Source of the DNA: Phycisphaeraceae bacterium
GTDB lineage: Bacteria; Planctomycetota; Phycisphaerae; Phycisphaerales; UBA1924
Assembly (NCBI GenBank): GCA_019636695.1
Contig: JAHBXD010000004.1
Coordinates: forward strand, 248,001 to 312,000
Direction: 5' to 3'
Length of the DNA stretch: 64,000 nt
Position numbers and translations under genes: made by a program. Shown here one piece after another: positions 33,801-42,559 of this stretch (the stretch's first letter is position 1; every line of letters starts with the position of its first letter). The notes under the pieces are model-generated. The model had not been told where the DNA came from. It did no database searches and saw only the letters and a list, made by a program, of their open reading frames with translations.

Positions 33801-36092
33801 ATGCGTCACACGTTCATCGCACTGTTCGTCGCCTCATCGCTGGGAACGACGGGGTTCGTTCACGCCGACAACACCAGAGGCGGTGTGCTGCCCAAGGCCG
33901 ACATTCCCGCGCTGCGATTCGTCGAAGTTCCCGGGGAACTCGAGTTCACCGGGCAGCTCATTGTTCGCCCGAAGGCCGAACTTGCCTTCGAGCAGCGCAC
34001 CCTGGTGCTCGAGGCACTCGCGCCCTATCAGTTGAAGCACTATCCCGAAGTCGATGAGTTCGTCATCGTTGCGCCGGCCGAGGCCGGCGCCCCGCGCGGC
34101 CACGGCGAAAACCAGTTCGCCGCACAACTCTTGGCCACCGGTTTCTATGACTATGTCCATCCGAACTGGATGTGCTATCCGCTCGACACCTTCCCCGACG
34201 ATCCCGAGTTTCCGAACCAGTGGCACCACTTCACCATGGAATCTCCGAAGGCGTGGGACATCACGACCGGCTCCAACAGCATCATCCTCGCCTTCACCGA
34301 TACGGGCATTGATCTCACCCACCCCGATCTCGCGCCCAACCGCGTGTTCGGCTTCAACGCCGTCACCGATCTCGCCGAGGTCGACGGCGGCCAGGTAGAT
34401 GATCTCAACGGCCACGGCACCCACGTCGCCGGATGTGCCGCCGCCATCGGCAACAACGGCATCGGCGTGGCCGGTGTGGGCTGGAACATGCGCCTCATGA
34501 TGATCCGCGTCTCCGATTCCGCCGGAGGCGGCGCATTTCTCGATGACATCCTCCAAGGCGCGCGCTGGGCAATCGAAAACGGCGCGGCTTCCGTCTCCAG
34601 TTCCTACTCCGGCGTCAACAACGCCGCCGTCGGCACCACGGGCACATATATCAAGTCCATCGGCGGCCTTTACCTCTACGCCGCGGGCAACAGCAACACC
34701 AATCACACCGGGTTTGATTTCCCCGGCGTCATTATCGTCGGCGCATCCGATCAGGCCGACCAGAAGGCCGGTTTCTCCAGCTACGGCCCGGCGGTTGACA
34801 TCTTCGCTCCCGGCGTCAGCATCCTCAGCTCCTGCAACGGCGGCGGATATTGCTACGCCAGCGGCACCAGCATGGCGACGCCCGTCGCCAACGGCGTCGT
34901 CGGCATGATCTGGTCGGCCAATCCCGCCCTGACCAACCAGCAGGTCGAAGACATTCTCTTCCTCACCTGCGACGACCTCGGCGATCCAGGTGAAGATGAC
35001 ATCTTCGGCTGGGGGCGCGTCAACGTCTTCATGGCCGTCGCGGTCGCCGCCGGCAATGCCGGGCCGCTTGCTCCCATCGCACGCGACGATGACGCCGGCT
35101 TCGTCATCGCTCAGACCAGCGTCCTGATCGATGTGCTCGCCAACGATTTCGATCCGAATCTCGACCCGATCGTGATCGATGTCTTCGACGCCGTCAGCGC
35201 CCTCGGCGGCACGGTCACCCGCTCCGTCGGCACCGGCCCCGGCGGACGCGACCAACTGCTCTACACCGCGCCGAACACGGGCGGCGATGACTCGTTCACT
35301 TACACCATCCGCGATACAACGGATCTCACCGACAGCGCGACCGTCACCATGTCCGTCGCCGACGACAGCTTCTTCCGCCGCGCCGATCGTCCCGCCTTCA
35401 CGTGGCCCGGCGTCAAGGTCGCCTACTACGCGCTTCCCGCGCTCTCCCAACTCCCTGATTTCTCGCAGCTCACCCCCTATGCCCACGATGTCGTGGCGCA
35501 GATCAACTTCCCATCTACCAACGGGAACTTCATCAACTCCGGTCGGGCCGACGATGTCGGCGCGGTCTTCACCGCCTATGTCGATGTTCCCGTCACCGAT
35601 GTCTACACCTTCTACACCAACTCCGACGATGGTTCGCGCCTCTACGTCGGCAATGTCATGGTTGTCGATAATGACGGCCTCCACGGCATGCAGGAACGCT
35701 CCGGCGACATCGCCCTCATGGCCGGACGCCACGCTGTCCGCGTCGATTTCTTCGAGCGCGGCGGCGGCGCAGGCGTCATCGCCTCCATCCGTGGCGGCGG
35801 TCTCGGCAAGCAGGTCATTCCCGCGTCGATGTGGGCCTATGGCTCGCCCTGTCCAGGCGACACGTCGTCATCCAGCGATCCGAACGATCCCGGCTACGGC
35901 CAGCCCGACGGCGCGGTCGATGCCGCCGACTTCTTCTACTTCCTCGATCAGTTCGCCTCGGGCAACCTTGCCGTCGCCGACATCAGCGGATCCAGCGATC
36001 CGAACGACCCTGCCTACGGCGTGCCCGATGGCGCCATCGACGCGGCCGACTTCTTCTATTACCTCGATCTGTTCGTCGCGGGTTGCCCATAA
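33801..36092 (+). CDS. Exported subtilisin-like protease with Ig-like, PA14 and GC-type dockerin domains
   Basis: 763 residues with a signal peptide. Prodomain-like segment at about 30-130. S8 catalytic triad: Asp 167 in AFTDTGIDLTHPD, His 205 in DLNGHGTHVAGC, Ser 357 in SGTSMATPVANG. An Ig/cadherin-like module (LIDVLANDFDPN, DDSFTYTIRD) spans about 430-520, and a PA14 carbohydrate-binding-like domain (YTFYTNSDDGSRLYVG, VRVDFFERGGGAG) about 530-675. Residues 684-763 are the dockerin, starting CPGDTSSSSDPNDPGYG. It should act outside the cytoplasm on proteins near glycans. ATG at 33801. Confidence 0.92.
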   Translation: MRHTFIALFVASSLGTTGFVHADNTRGGVLPKADIPALRFVEVPGELEFTGQLIVRPKAELAFEQRTLVLEALAPYQLKHYPEVDEFVIVAPAEAGAPRGHGENQFAAQLLATGFYDYVHPNWMCYPLDTFPDDPEFPNQWHHFTMESPKAWDITTGSNSIILAFTDTGIDLTHPDLAPNRVFGFNAVTDLAEVDGGQVDDLNGHGTHVAGCAAAIGNNGIGVAGVGWNMRLMMIRVSDSAGGGAFLDDILQGARWAIENGAASVSSSYSGVNNAAVGTTGTYIKSIGGLYLYAAGNSNTNHTGFDFPGVIIVGASDQADQKAGFSSYGPAVDIFAPGVSILSSCNGGGYCYASGTSMATPVANGVVGMIWSANPALTNQQVEDILFLTCDDLGDPGEDDIFGWGRVNVFMAVAVAAGNAGPLAPIARDDDAGFVIAQTSVLIDVLANDFDPNLDPIVIDVFDAVSALGGTVTRSVGTGPGGRDQLLYTAPNTGGDDSFTYTIRDTTDLTDSATVTMSVADDSFFRRADRPAFTWPGVKVAYYALPALSQLPDFSQLTPYAHDVVAQINFPSTNGNFINSGRADDVGAVFTAYVDVPVTDVYTFYTNSDDGSRLYVGNVMVVDNDGLHGMQERSGDIALMAGRHAVRVDFFERGGGAGVIASIRGGGLGKQVIPASMWAYGSPCPGDTSSSSDPNDPGYGQPDGAVDAADFFYFLDQFASGNLAVADISGSSDPNDPAYGVPDGAIDAADFFYYLDLFVAGCP

Positions 36093-36127
36093 ATCCCGCG
36101 GACATCGCTGACATCTTGAGTTTCAGC

Positions 36128-36156
36128 GCGGCCCGGAATCCCCGGGCCGCTTTTTT
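36128..36156 (+). terminator. Rho-independent terminator after the subtilisin gene
   Basis: 9-bp stem GCGGCCCGG / CCGGGCCGC with a 5-nt loop and TTTTTT, 36 nt after the stop codon. Confidence 0.88.
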
Positions 36157-36360
36157 CATCGTCTGTCCATGCTTTGTTTGTGAATCGGTCGTGCGACTCT
36201 CTCGCAAACATAACACTACATGTAAAAGAAATCTCTGAGAAAGTCCCTATGCGCGTGAGTAGGCCGGACAATTCGTCGCTTCGCTGACGAAACCCGGGAC
36301 ACGGCCGGATGCCTCCTGCATCCTGCCCAGATGCCCATGCAATACGAAGGGAGCCGGCAC

Positions 36361-38088
36361 ATGAAACGAACGCGCAAGTTTGCCCCGACCATCGCGGCCA
36401 TGCTGATCCTCAGTTGCGGCACAGCACGCATGTGGGCCGATCCAGGCCCTGATGACTGGATCGAACTGCCGGTCGTCATCAATCTCTACAAGGGCGTCAA
36501 CGTGACCGAAGACGAAGCCAAGGGGTACATCGAACGCGCCAACGAGGTGCTCAAGCAGGCCAAGATCAAACTCAAGGTCGCCAAAACCAACACCGACTTC
36601 GAAGTCGGCAACGGCGATGCCAATCAGGCCGAAACCGAAGATGCCGAGGCCATCAAGAAAGGCAAGGAAGAACTCAAAGACCACACCGAGGGCAAAGGCA
36701 TCAAGATCAACTTCTGCAACCAGCCCATCGATGGAAGACCCGGCACCAACGGCTGGGCCATCCATAAGACCCCCGTCGTTTTTGTCCGCAAAAACTCCGA
36801 TGCCGAGAAGGAGAAGGAAAAGACCGGCAACACCGTCGCCCACGAGATCTGCCACGTCCTCACGATCGATTATGACCTTTACGACGCGGAGTTCATCAAG
36901 CGCCTGATGTACGGCCGCGACTCGCGCACCGGCACCGAACTCACAGATGCCGAAAAAGAGGAAATCCGCAAGGAAGCCGCCAAACGCGGCAAGGTCGAAA
37001 AGAAAGAAGCCCCCGCGGCTCCTTCCCAAAACAAGAAGCAGGAAACGGCCCTGGGCTACAACTCATCCGATGATTCACCGAATGACGTTTCCGGCGTCAA
37101 AGATGCCTCCATCACCTCTCTTGAAGGGGACGAGTCCTACGAAATGCGCCTCGTGCTGGGCGGGGCCTTCGCGCCAGGACAATCCGGCAATTACTACTTC
37201 CTGCTCGATACCGACAACAACCCCGATACCGGCGTGATCATCGGCGATATCGTCGGCATCGAGCGCGCTGTCCAGATTTTTGTTCCACCCGGTGCGCCCT
37301 TCGCCCAGATCTCGGCCTTCGATACCCTCAACCCTTCCAATACCTTCAACACCATGGGCACGGTGATCCTCGAACACAAATTCTATGAAGGCGACGACGG
37401 CGCGCCCGTCGGCAGCACACCCTACGGCCATGTCATCGATTGGTCCATCCCCATCGCCTTCTTCGAACCCGCCCCCTCGGATCTCGTCTCCGTCATCGTC
37501 GGCGCCGGACCCATGGGCGCGCCGGGCTTCGATCGCTTCACCATGATCCTTGATCGGTTCGCCGGCGACAGAGGCCCGCACGTCAGCACCGATGTCGGGC
37601 TGGTCGATGCCGCGGCGGGCGAAGCCTTTGTCATCTTCGGCTCCGAGTTCACGCCCGGCGCTGTCCTCGAGGTCACCCTCGACGATGCGCTCATCGGCGC
37701 GGTGGTCGCCGATCCCGCGGGCAACTTCACCATGCTGATGACACTCGACCCCGCCACGCCCACCGATGCCTACTTCCTGACCGTGCAGGATCCCGCCGAC
37801 GGCGCGTTCGGCTTTGCCGTCATCGAAGTCATCGGGCTTGCCGGTTGCCCGGCCGATCTTTCCGGCGCGGTCGATCCTAATGACCCGAACTACGGCGTGC
37901 CGGACGGTGTCGTCGACGCGGCGGACTTCTTCTACTACCTCGATCAGTTTGTCGCCGGCAACCTCGCCGTAGCCGATCTGACCGGCTCGGTCGATCCCAA
38001 TGATCCTTCATACGGTGTGCCCGATGGCATGCTCGACGCCGCCGACTTCTTCTATTACCTCGATCTCTTCGTCGCGGGATGCCCATGA
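36361..38088 (+). CDS. Exported HExxH putative metalloprotein with GC-type dockerin
   Basis: 575 residues. The N-terminus is a signal peptide with a weak lipobox-like end (LILSC). Residues 30-230 are Lys/Glu-rich and contain NTVAHEICHVL at 158-167, a zinc HExxH motif; a highly charged helical stretch (DAEKEEIRKEAAKRGK) follows. Residues about 240-490 are beta-rich (YYFLLDTDNNPDTGVIIGD, EAFVIFGSEFTPGAVLEVTL). Residues 496-575 are the dockerin. No known peptidase family is obvious. GAAGGGAG at 36346-36353 is 7 nt upstream of the ATG at 36361. Confidence 0.82.
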   Translation: MKRTRKFAPTIAAMLILSCGTARMWADPGPDDWIELPVVINLYKGVNVTEDEAKGYIERANEVLKQAKIKLKVAKTNTDFEVGNGDANQAETEDAEAIKKGKEELKDHTEGKGIKINFCNQPIDGRPGTNGWAIHKTPVVFVRKNSDAEKEKEKTGNTVAHEICHVLTIDYDLYDAEFIKRLMYGRDSRTGTELTDAEKEEIRKEAAKRGKVEKKEAPAAPSQNKKQETALGYNSSDDSPNDVSGVKDASITSLEGDESYEMRLVLGGAFAPGQSGNYYFLLDTDNNPDTGVIIGDIVGIERAVQIFVPPGAPFAQISAFDTLNPSNTFNTMGTVILEHKFYEGDDGAPVGSTPYGHVIDWSIPIAFFEPAPSDLVSVIVGAGPMGAPGFDRFTMILDRFAGDRGPHVSTDVGLVDAAAGEAFVIFGSEFTPGAVLEVTLDDALIGAVVADPAGNFTMLMTLDPATPTDAYFLTVQDPADGAFGFAVIEVIGLAGCPADLSGAVDPNDPNYGVPDGVVDAADFFYYLDQFVAGNLAVADLTGSVDPNDPSYGVPDGMLDAADFFYYLDLFVAGCP

Positions 38089-38187
38089 GTCGATCGCGCA
38101 TGCATCGTGCACCATCGGCGCAAAGGGCGTCAGGCACGAGCCTTGACCCTCTTCCCTGATCGATCGCTCAACGTCATCTCTTCACAC

Positions 38188-38215
38188 GCACGCACCAAGG
38201 GGTGCGTGCTTTTTT
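38188..38215 (+). terminator. Rho-independent terminator
   Basis: Perfect 9-bp stem GCACGCACC / GGTGCGTGC with AAGG loop and TTTTTT, about 100 nt after the HExxH gene stop. Confidence 0.88.
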
Positions 38216-38267
38216 GATTCATTGTCCGCATGCGCGCGCAGTTTTGCGTACATGCGCCCGAAAATTC

Positions 38268-38295
38268 TGGACACGACTCCGCCGCGTTGTATCGT
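38268..38295 (+). promoter_or_regulatory. Possible sigma-70 promoter
   Basis: -35 TGGACA (5 of 6), 16-nt spacer, -10 TATCGT (4 of 6). It would give a leader of roughly 245 nt before the GTG at 38549. Confidence 0.35.
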
Positions 38296-38548
38296 CGGGC
38301 CATGTCTCCGCGCGTTTCGCTCTCGGCACATCTTCCAAGGCCCGTCGCGGGCCATGCTCCGCGCCGGCCTCTTCCGCGCCGATCCGCCGATTCCGCGGAA
38401 CCCCCATCCCATGTGGGCGTATCCGTTCTCAGCCTTCGGATCGCCGCGCCCGATTCGTCGCGCCGACGCCCCGCTTCTCGGACTCGGATCGATGGAGCGC
38501 GTCTGAACGGTCGATATCTGCCCAGGCCACGTCAGGAGGGATCTATCC

Positions 38549-41038
38549 GTGAAGTCACCCAGAATCTTCTCGTGGGGCGCTCGCACACTCGTGCCGCTCG
38601 TCCTCGCGGCAACCCTCATTTCGTGCGCCTCGCACAGACCGGGGGATCCCCTGGTAATCTCCGTCGCCGCGACGGACACCACCGGCGATCATCTGCCTCT
38701 CGCGATCAAGAGCGAGCCGCATCCGCTCGATCGTCCGCGCTACGGCCCACCCCCTCCCGGTTACCGGCGCATCGTCGGCGAGCCGGTGCCCGACTGGCAC
38801 TGGGGCATGGCCCATCCCGAGTCCACCTGCCGCGTCTCGTGGCGTTTCCTCGGGCCGCGCCCGATCACCGGCGAAGCGTGGTCGGGCAACTCGAACGCCT
38901 CAGGCCGCGTCGTCTCGATCGCGCCGCACCCGACCGATCCCGCGACGGTCTACATCGCTTCGGCATCAGGAGGCATCTGGAAGACCACCAACACCGGCGC
39001 GCTCTGGACCCCGATGACCGATGAACTTTCCATTCTCAATCATGGGGTGGTAACGCTCGACCCGCAAAACCCCGAGGTTGTCTACGCCGGAACAGGGGAA
39101 TACACGACCGGGTCTACCGGCGATGGCGTCTTTCGCTCACTCGACGGGGGCGCGACCTGGACGCGCATCGCGACCACCTCACAGGTCGGCAACAACTGCT
39201 CCGGCCTGATCGTCAGCCCGACCAACAGCAACGTCATCCACGTCACTTCGAGCGCCGGATACACCCACTCGAACGACGGGGGCATTACGTGGTCGCGCCG
39301 ATTCAACGGCAACGTCTCCAGCCTCGCCGTCAACCCGATCAGCCCCAACATCGTTTACATCGGCGTGCATGGGAACGGCATCTATCGCTCAACCGACGGC
39401 GGCACGACGTTCTCGCAACTTTCCGGCGGCTTGCCCACGAGCGGCCTCCGCCGCATTGTCCTGGCCATTTGTGAATCGCAGCCCCAGGTGCTCTACGCCG
39501 CGATCATCAACAGTTCGGGCGGGCTGTTGGGGTTCTATCGCACGGGTGACTCGGGCAACACCTGGGTGGAGCGCACGAGCACGCCGAATTTCCCCTCGCC
39601 CCAGGGGTGGTATGACGTCTTCGTCGGCGTCGATCCGACGAATCCGAATCTCGTGCTCTGCGGCGGGGTCGATCCGCGGTATGCGCCGGCGGGCGTGATT
39701 CGCTCGACCAATGCGGGCAACACCTGGACCGAGATTTCCAACTCGGGTGGGCAACTGCACCCCGATCACCACGCCATCGCGTGGGGGCCGACGGGGATTC
39801 TCTGGGTCGCCAACGACGGGGGCGTCTGGCGGAGCAACAGCCGCCAAGGCGGAGGCTGGATCAACTGCAATGCCACGCTCGCCGTGACGCAGAACTACAA
39901 CGTCGCCGTCAGCCCCTTCAACAGCAATCGGCTGATGATGGGCACGCAGGACAACGGCAACATCGAGCGGCAGACCGATTCGTACGCCTGGCCGCAGTTG
40001 CTCGGCGGCGACGGCGGGTTTCTTGCCTATGACTTTGACACGCAGAGCCGGCAGTACCTCTGCTATGTCTATCTGTCGGTCTATCGGTTCGTAAACGGCG
40101 TGAACAACGGCAACATCAGCGGGCCGTGGAGCAACGACTCGCGCGCGTTCATCGCGCCGCTCGTGATGGACCCGAACAACGCGAGGTCGCTGCTGGGGGG
40201 CACCAATCGCATCTGGCGCACGCTCAACGCCGCGACCGGTTCGCCCACGTGGACGGCGATCAGCACGAACACGGTGGGCGGGGGGGGCGTGATGACCGCC
40301 ATCGCCGTGGCGATGGGGGCGTCAGATACGATCTACACGGGCAACAGCCGCGGGACGATCTATGTCACCACCAACGCCTCGAACTGGAGCCAGCGGATCA
40401 GCGGGCTTCCCGGCTCAGGCGCTGGGGCGGTATCTGACATCTTCATCGACCCGACCAATCCCGCGACGGCGTATTGCACGATCGAGCGGACAGGGGGCAC
40501 GCGGGTCTTCCGCACGACGAATTACGGCGTGCAGTGGGTGAGCGTGACCGGCAACCTGCCCGGGGGTGTTGTGCCGCGTGCGCTCGAAGTGGACTGGCGG
40601 TTCGATCCGCCGCATCTCTACGTGGGGTCGGGTTCGGGCGTATGGCAGAGCTGCGACGGCGGCGCGACGTGGGTGAAGGACGGCGATGACCTGCCGAATG
40701 TCAATGTGGGTGATCTAGCGATCGATCGCGCGCGGAACACGATCACGGTGGCGACCTACGGGCGCGGGGCCTGGCGGGCCGACCTTCCCAACCCATGTCC
40801 GGCCGATCTCAGCGGGTCGAGTGATCCGAACTCGCCGCTGTACGGCATGCCCGACGGGGTGGTCGATTCGGCCGACTTCTTCTTCTTCCTCGACCGATTC
40901 GAGGCCGGCGACCTGGCGCGTGTGGATATGAGCGGGTCGAGCGATCCGGCGGACCCGTCTTACGGCGTGCCGGATGGACGGCTGGATGCCGCGGACTTTT
41001 TCTTTTACCTCGACCTGTTCGTCGCGGGCTGCCCGTGA
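38549..41038 (+). CDS. BNR/sialidase-like repeat lipoprotein with GC-type dockerin
   Basis: 829 residues, GTG start. The signal peptide ends in a good lipobox (LAATLISC), so the N-terminal Cys is probably lipidated. The body is a large beta-propeller with repeated Asp-box patterns: SLDGGATWTRI, SNDGGITWSRR, STDGGTTFSQL, RTGDSGNTWVER, STNAGNTWTEI, SCDGGATWVKD. This is the BNR/VPS10-like fold, often glycan-binding; no sialidase arginine triad is evident. Residues 750-829 are the dockerin (CPADLSGSSDPNSPLYG to LDLFVAGCP). Its stop is 6 nt from the convergent dnaN stop. Confidence 0.87.
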   Translation: MKSPRIFSWGARTLVPLVLAATLISCASHRPGDPLVISVAATDTTGDHLPLAIKSEPHPLDRPRYGPPPPGYRRIVGEPVPDWHWGMAHPESTCRVSWRFLGPRPITGEAWSGNSNASGRVVSIAPHPTDPATVYIASASGGIWKTTNTGALWTPMTDELSILNHGVVTLDPQNPEVVYAGTGEYTTGSTGDGVFRSLDGGATWTRIATTSQVGNNCSGLIVSPTNSNVIHVTSSAGYTHSNDGGITWSRRFNGNVSSLAVNPISPNIVYIGVHGNGIYRSTDGGTTFSQLSGGLPTSGLRRIVLAICESQPQVLYAAIINSSGGLLGFYRTGDSGNTWVERTSTPNFPSPQGWYDVFVGVDPTNPNLVLCGGVDPRYAPAGVIRSTNAGNTWTEISNSGGQLHPDHHAIAWGPTGILWVANDGGVWRSNSRQGGGWINCNATLAVTQNYNVAVSPFNSNRLMMGTQDNGNIERQTDSYAWPQLLGGDGGFLAYDFDTQSRQYLCYVYLSVYRFVNGVNNGNISGPWSNDSRAFIAPLVMDPNNARSLLGGTNRIWRTLNAATGSPTWTAISTNTVGGGGVMTAIAVAMGASDTIYTGNSRGTIYVTTNASNWSQRISGLPGSGAGAVSDIFIDPTNPATAYCTIERTGGTRVFRTTNYGVQWVSVTGNLPGGVVPRALEVDWRFDPPHLYVGSGSGVWQSCDGGATWVKDGDDLPNVNVGDLAIDRARNTITVATYGRGAWRADLPNPCPADLSGSSDPNSPLYGMPDGVVDSADFFFFLDRFEAGDLARVDMSGSSDPADPSYGVPDGRLDAADFFFYLDLFVAGCP

Positions 41039-41044
41039 TCGGCA

Positions 41045-42211
41045 TCACTGGAGCGTGACAGGCATGACGACGTAGAGGAACTCGGTGCCGACCTTGATGA
41101 TGCCGGGGCGGCTGGGGCTTTTGTTGAGTTCCATGGCGACGCGCGGGTCGTCGATGACCTTGAGGGCGTCGGTAAGGAAGCTGGGGTTGAAGCCGACAAC
41201 GATGTCGTCGCCTTTATACGACGCCAGATCGACCGTGATCTCGGCCTCACCGAGTTCGGCGGCGCGGCTCTGGATCTGCAACTGCTTGTCGGCTGCATGG
41301 AAACTGAGGCGGACGCCCCGGGACTCTTCGTTGGTGAGCAGGGCAGCGCGGCGGACGGCCGAGGCCATGACGTCGCGGTCGAACTCGACGAACTTGTCCT
41401 GTTCTTTCGGGATGACATCTTCGTAGGGGGGGAAGGCGCCTTCGACAAGGTTGCTCGAGAGGCATGCGCGGCCGTCTTCGTCGCCGTCGGCGCCGAAGTT
41501 GAAGACGACCTGCGCATCGGTGAGGGCGATGCGCACGGATTCGTCACCATCGCCGACAAGACGCAGGAGTGAGGAGAGCGCCTTCGCCGGCACGATGCAC
41601 GACGCGGCGTGGGCGTCTTTCTCGGCGCCGACGAGGTTGGCGCGCGAGATGGCAAGGCGGCGGCCGTCGGTCGCGACCATTTCGAGGCGCTTGCCGTCGC
41701 GCTTGAGCAGGACGCCGTTGATCGCATAGCGGGAGTTTTCGCGCGCGGCGGCGAAGAGGGTGCGCGTGATGAGCATGCTCAACGAGCCGGCGGGGTGGGT
41801 AAAGACGGTCTTTGCGCCCTTGGAGACTTCGGCAAAGGTGGGAACAGGGGGGAACTCGGCCGGGGGGTAGCCCAGAATCTTGAACTTGGCGTCGTTGCCG
41901 CGGATGGAGCAGGCGTCGTTGTCGGCCTCGATGGTGAGGGTGGGGTCTGACTCTTGCGCGCTGACGATGGCGCGGAGTTTGTCGGCGGGGACAAGGGCTT
42001 CACCGGGCTGGGCGACTTCGACCCGATCAAGGGCAAGTCGGAGCGAGATTTCGCCGTCGGTGGCGGTGAGGGTGAGCCTGCCGACGCTTCCGTCCTTGAG
42101 CGCAACGAGTTTGACGCAGGCGAGTTGGGGCTTAGGGGAACGGCTGTTGACGACGCTGGAGACCTGGTTGACGGCATCGAGCAGCGCGCCGCGGTCGCAG
42201 ATGACTTTCAT
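41045..42211 (-). CDS. dnaN: DNA polymerase III beta subunit (sliding clamp)
   Basis: 388 residues. It forms the ring clamp that tethers DNA polymerase III. Three clamp-like domains are seen: MKVICDRGALLDAVNQVSSVV at the start, TLFAAARENSRYAINGVLL and VATDGRRLAISRANL in domain 2, and a C-terminal end FLYVVMPVTLQ, close to the usual YVVMPMRL. ATG at 42209-42211 with GAGGGAA upstream. dnaA, recF and gyrB are not next to it, so the usual origin cluster is not present at this place. Confidence 0.95.
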   Translation of the reverse strand: MKVICDRGALLDAVNQVSSVVNSRSPKPQLACVKLVALKDGSVGRLTLTATDGEISLRLALDRVEVAQPGEALVPADKLRAIVSAQESDPTLTIEADNDACSIRGNDAKFKILGYPPAEFPPVPTFAEVSKGAKTVFTHPAGSLSMLITRTLFAAARENSRYAINGVLLKRDGKRLEMVATDGRRLAISRANLVGAEKDAHAASCIVPAKALSSLLRLVGDGDESVRIALTDAQVVFNFGADGDEDGRACLSSNLVEGAFPPYEDVIPKEQDKFVEFDRDVMASAVRRAALLTNEESRGVRLSFHAADKQLQIQSRAAELGEAEITVDLASYKGDDIVVGFNPSFLTDALKVIDDPRVAMELNKSPSRPGIIKVGTEFLYVVMPVTLQ

Positions 42212-42559
42212 GGTTCCCTCGCTCCATCGGGGGTGCGAACACAACGAGAGGGAGGCCTCTCAGGGCCAACATACTATCTGTCTGCGGTCGGCCGAGGTGC
42301 GGCGATGGGCGGTTGCTCGTCACCGGTGGATAGCAGCGAGAAAACAACCCAGTAGTTTCCCTGGGTTCTTGGTGGCGATTGCTGCAAACGGCGTTCCAAT
42401 CGCTGACATTGCCCCGTGGCGGGTTGTCAAGCGGCCCGGAGCGGCAGATACTCCCTTCCTATTGCCAGAGTGGGGCACTCATCCGAGCGTCGGGGGTGCG
42501 CCGGGGCGTGACTCTCGTGCCCAGGTTTTTCCTGGGGCGAATGAAAGTGAGGTTGGTGG
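42212..42559. other. Divergent dnaN-tkt intergenic region with two hairpins
   Basis: 348 nt without a gene. Hairpin one: AACCCAG (42345-42351) with CTGGGTT (42360-42366). Hairpin two: CCCAGG (42520-42525), TTTTT loop, CCTGGG (42531-42536), just ahead of the transketolase ribosome site. A TAGTAT box on the minus strand at 42271-42276 is a weak -10 candidate for dnaN. Confidence 0.45.

Larger units (their letters stand above)
38089..38548. other. 460-nt intergenic stretch with terminator and promoter-like boxes
   Basis: No gene is supported. It holds the terminator at 38188-38215 and promoter-like hexamers at 38268-38295; the rest is GC-rich leader. A long plus-strand frame from 38230 runs out of frame into the next gene and shows no protein-like pattern. 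Confidence 0.5.

Noticed and set aside
33834-35732. 632-codon minus-strand frame rich in Asp, Gly and Val
   Set aside because: Antisense shadow of the subtilisin gene, created by high third-position GC.
38230-39024. 264-codon plus-strand frame in the gap before the BNR protein
   Set aside because: Arg/Pro/Ser-rich, no ribosome site, runs into the BNR gene in another frame.
41045-42559. Chromosome origin next to dnaN
   Set aside because: No dnaA, recF, gyrB or cluster of DnaA boxes was seen in the adjoining sequence.
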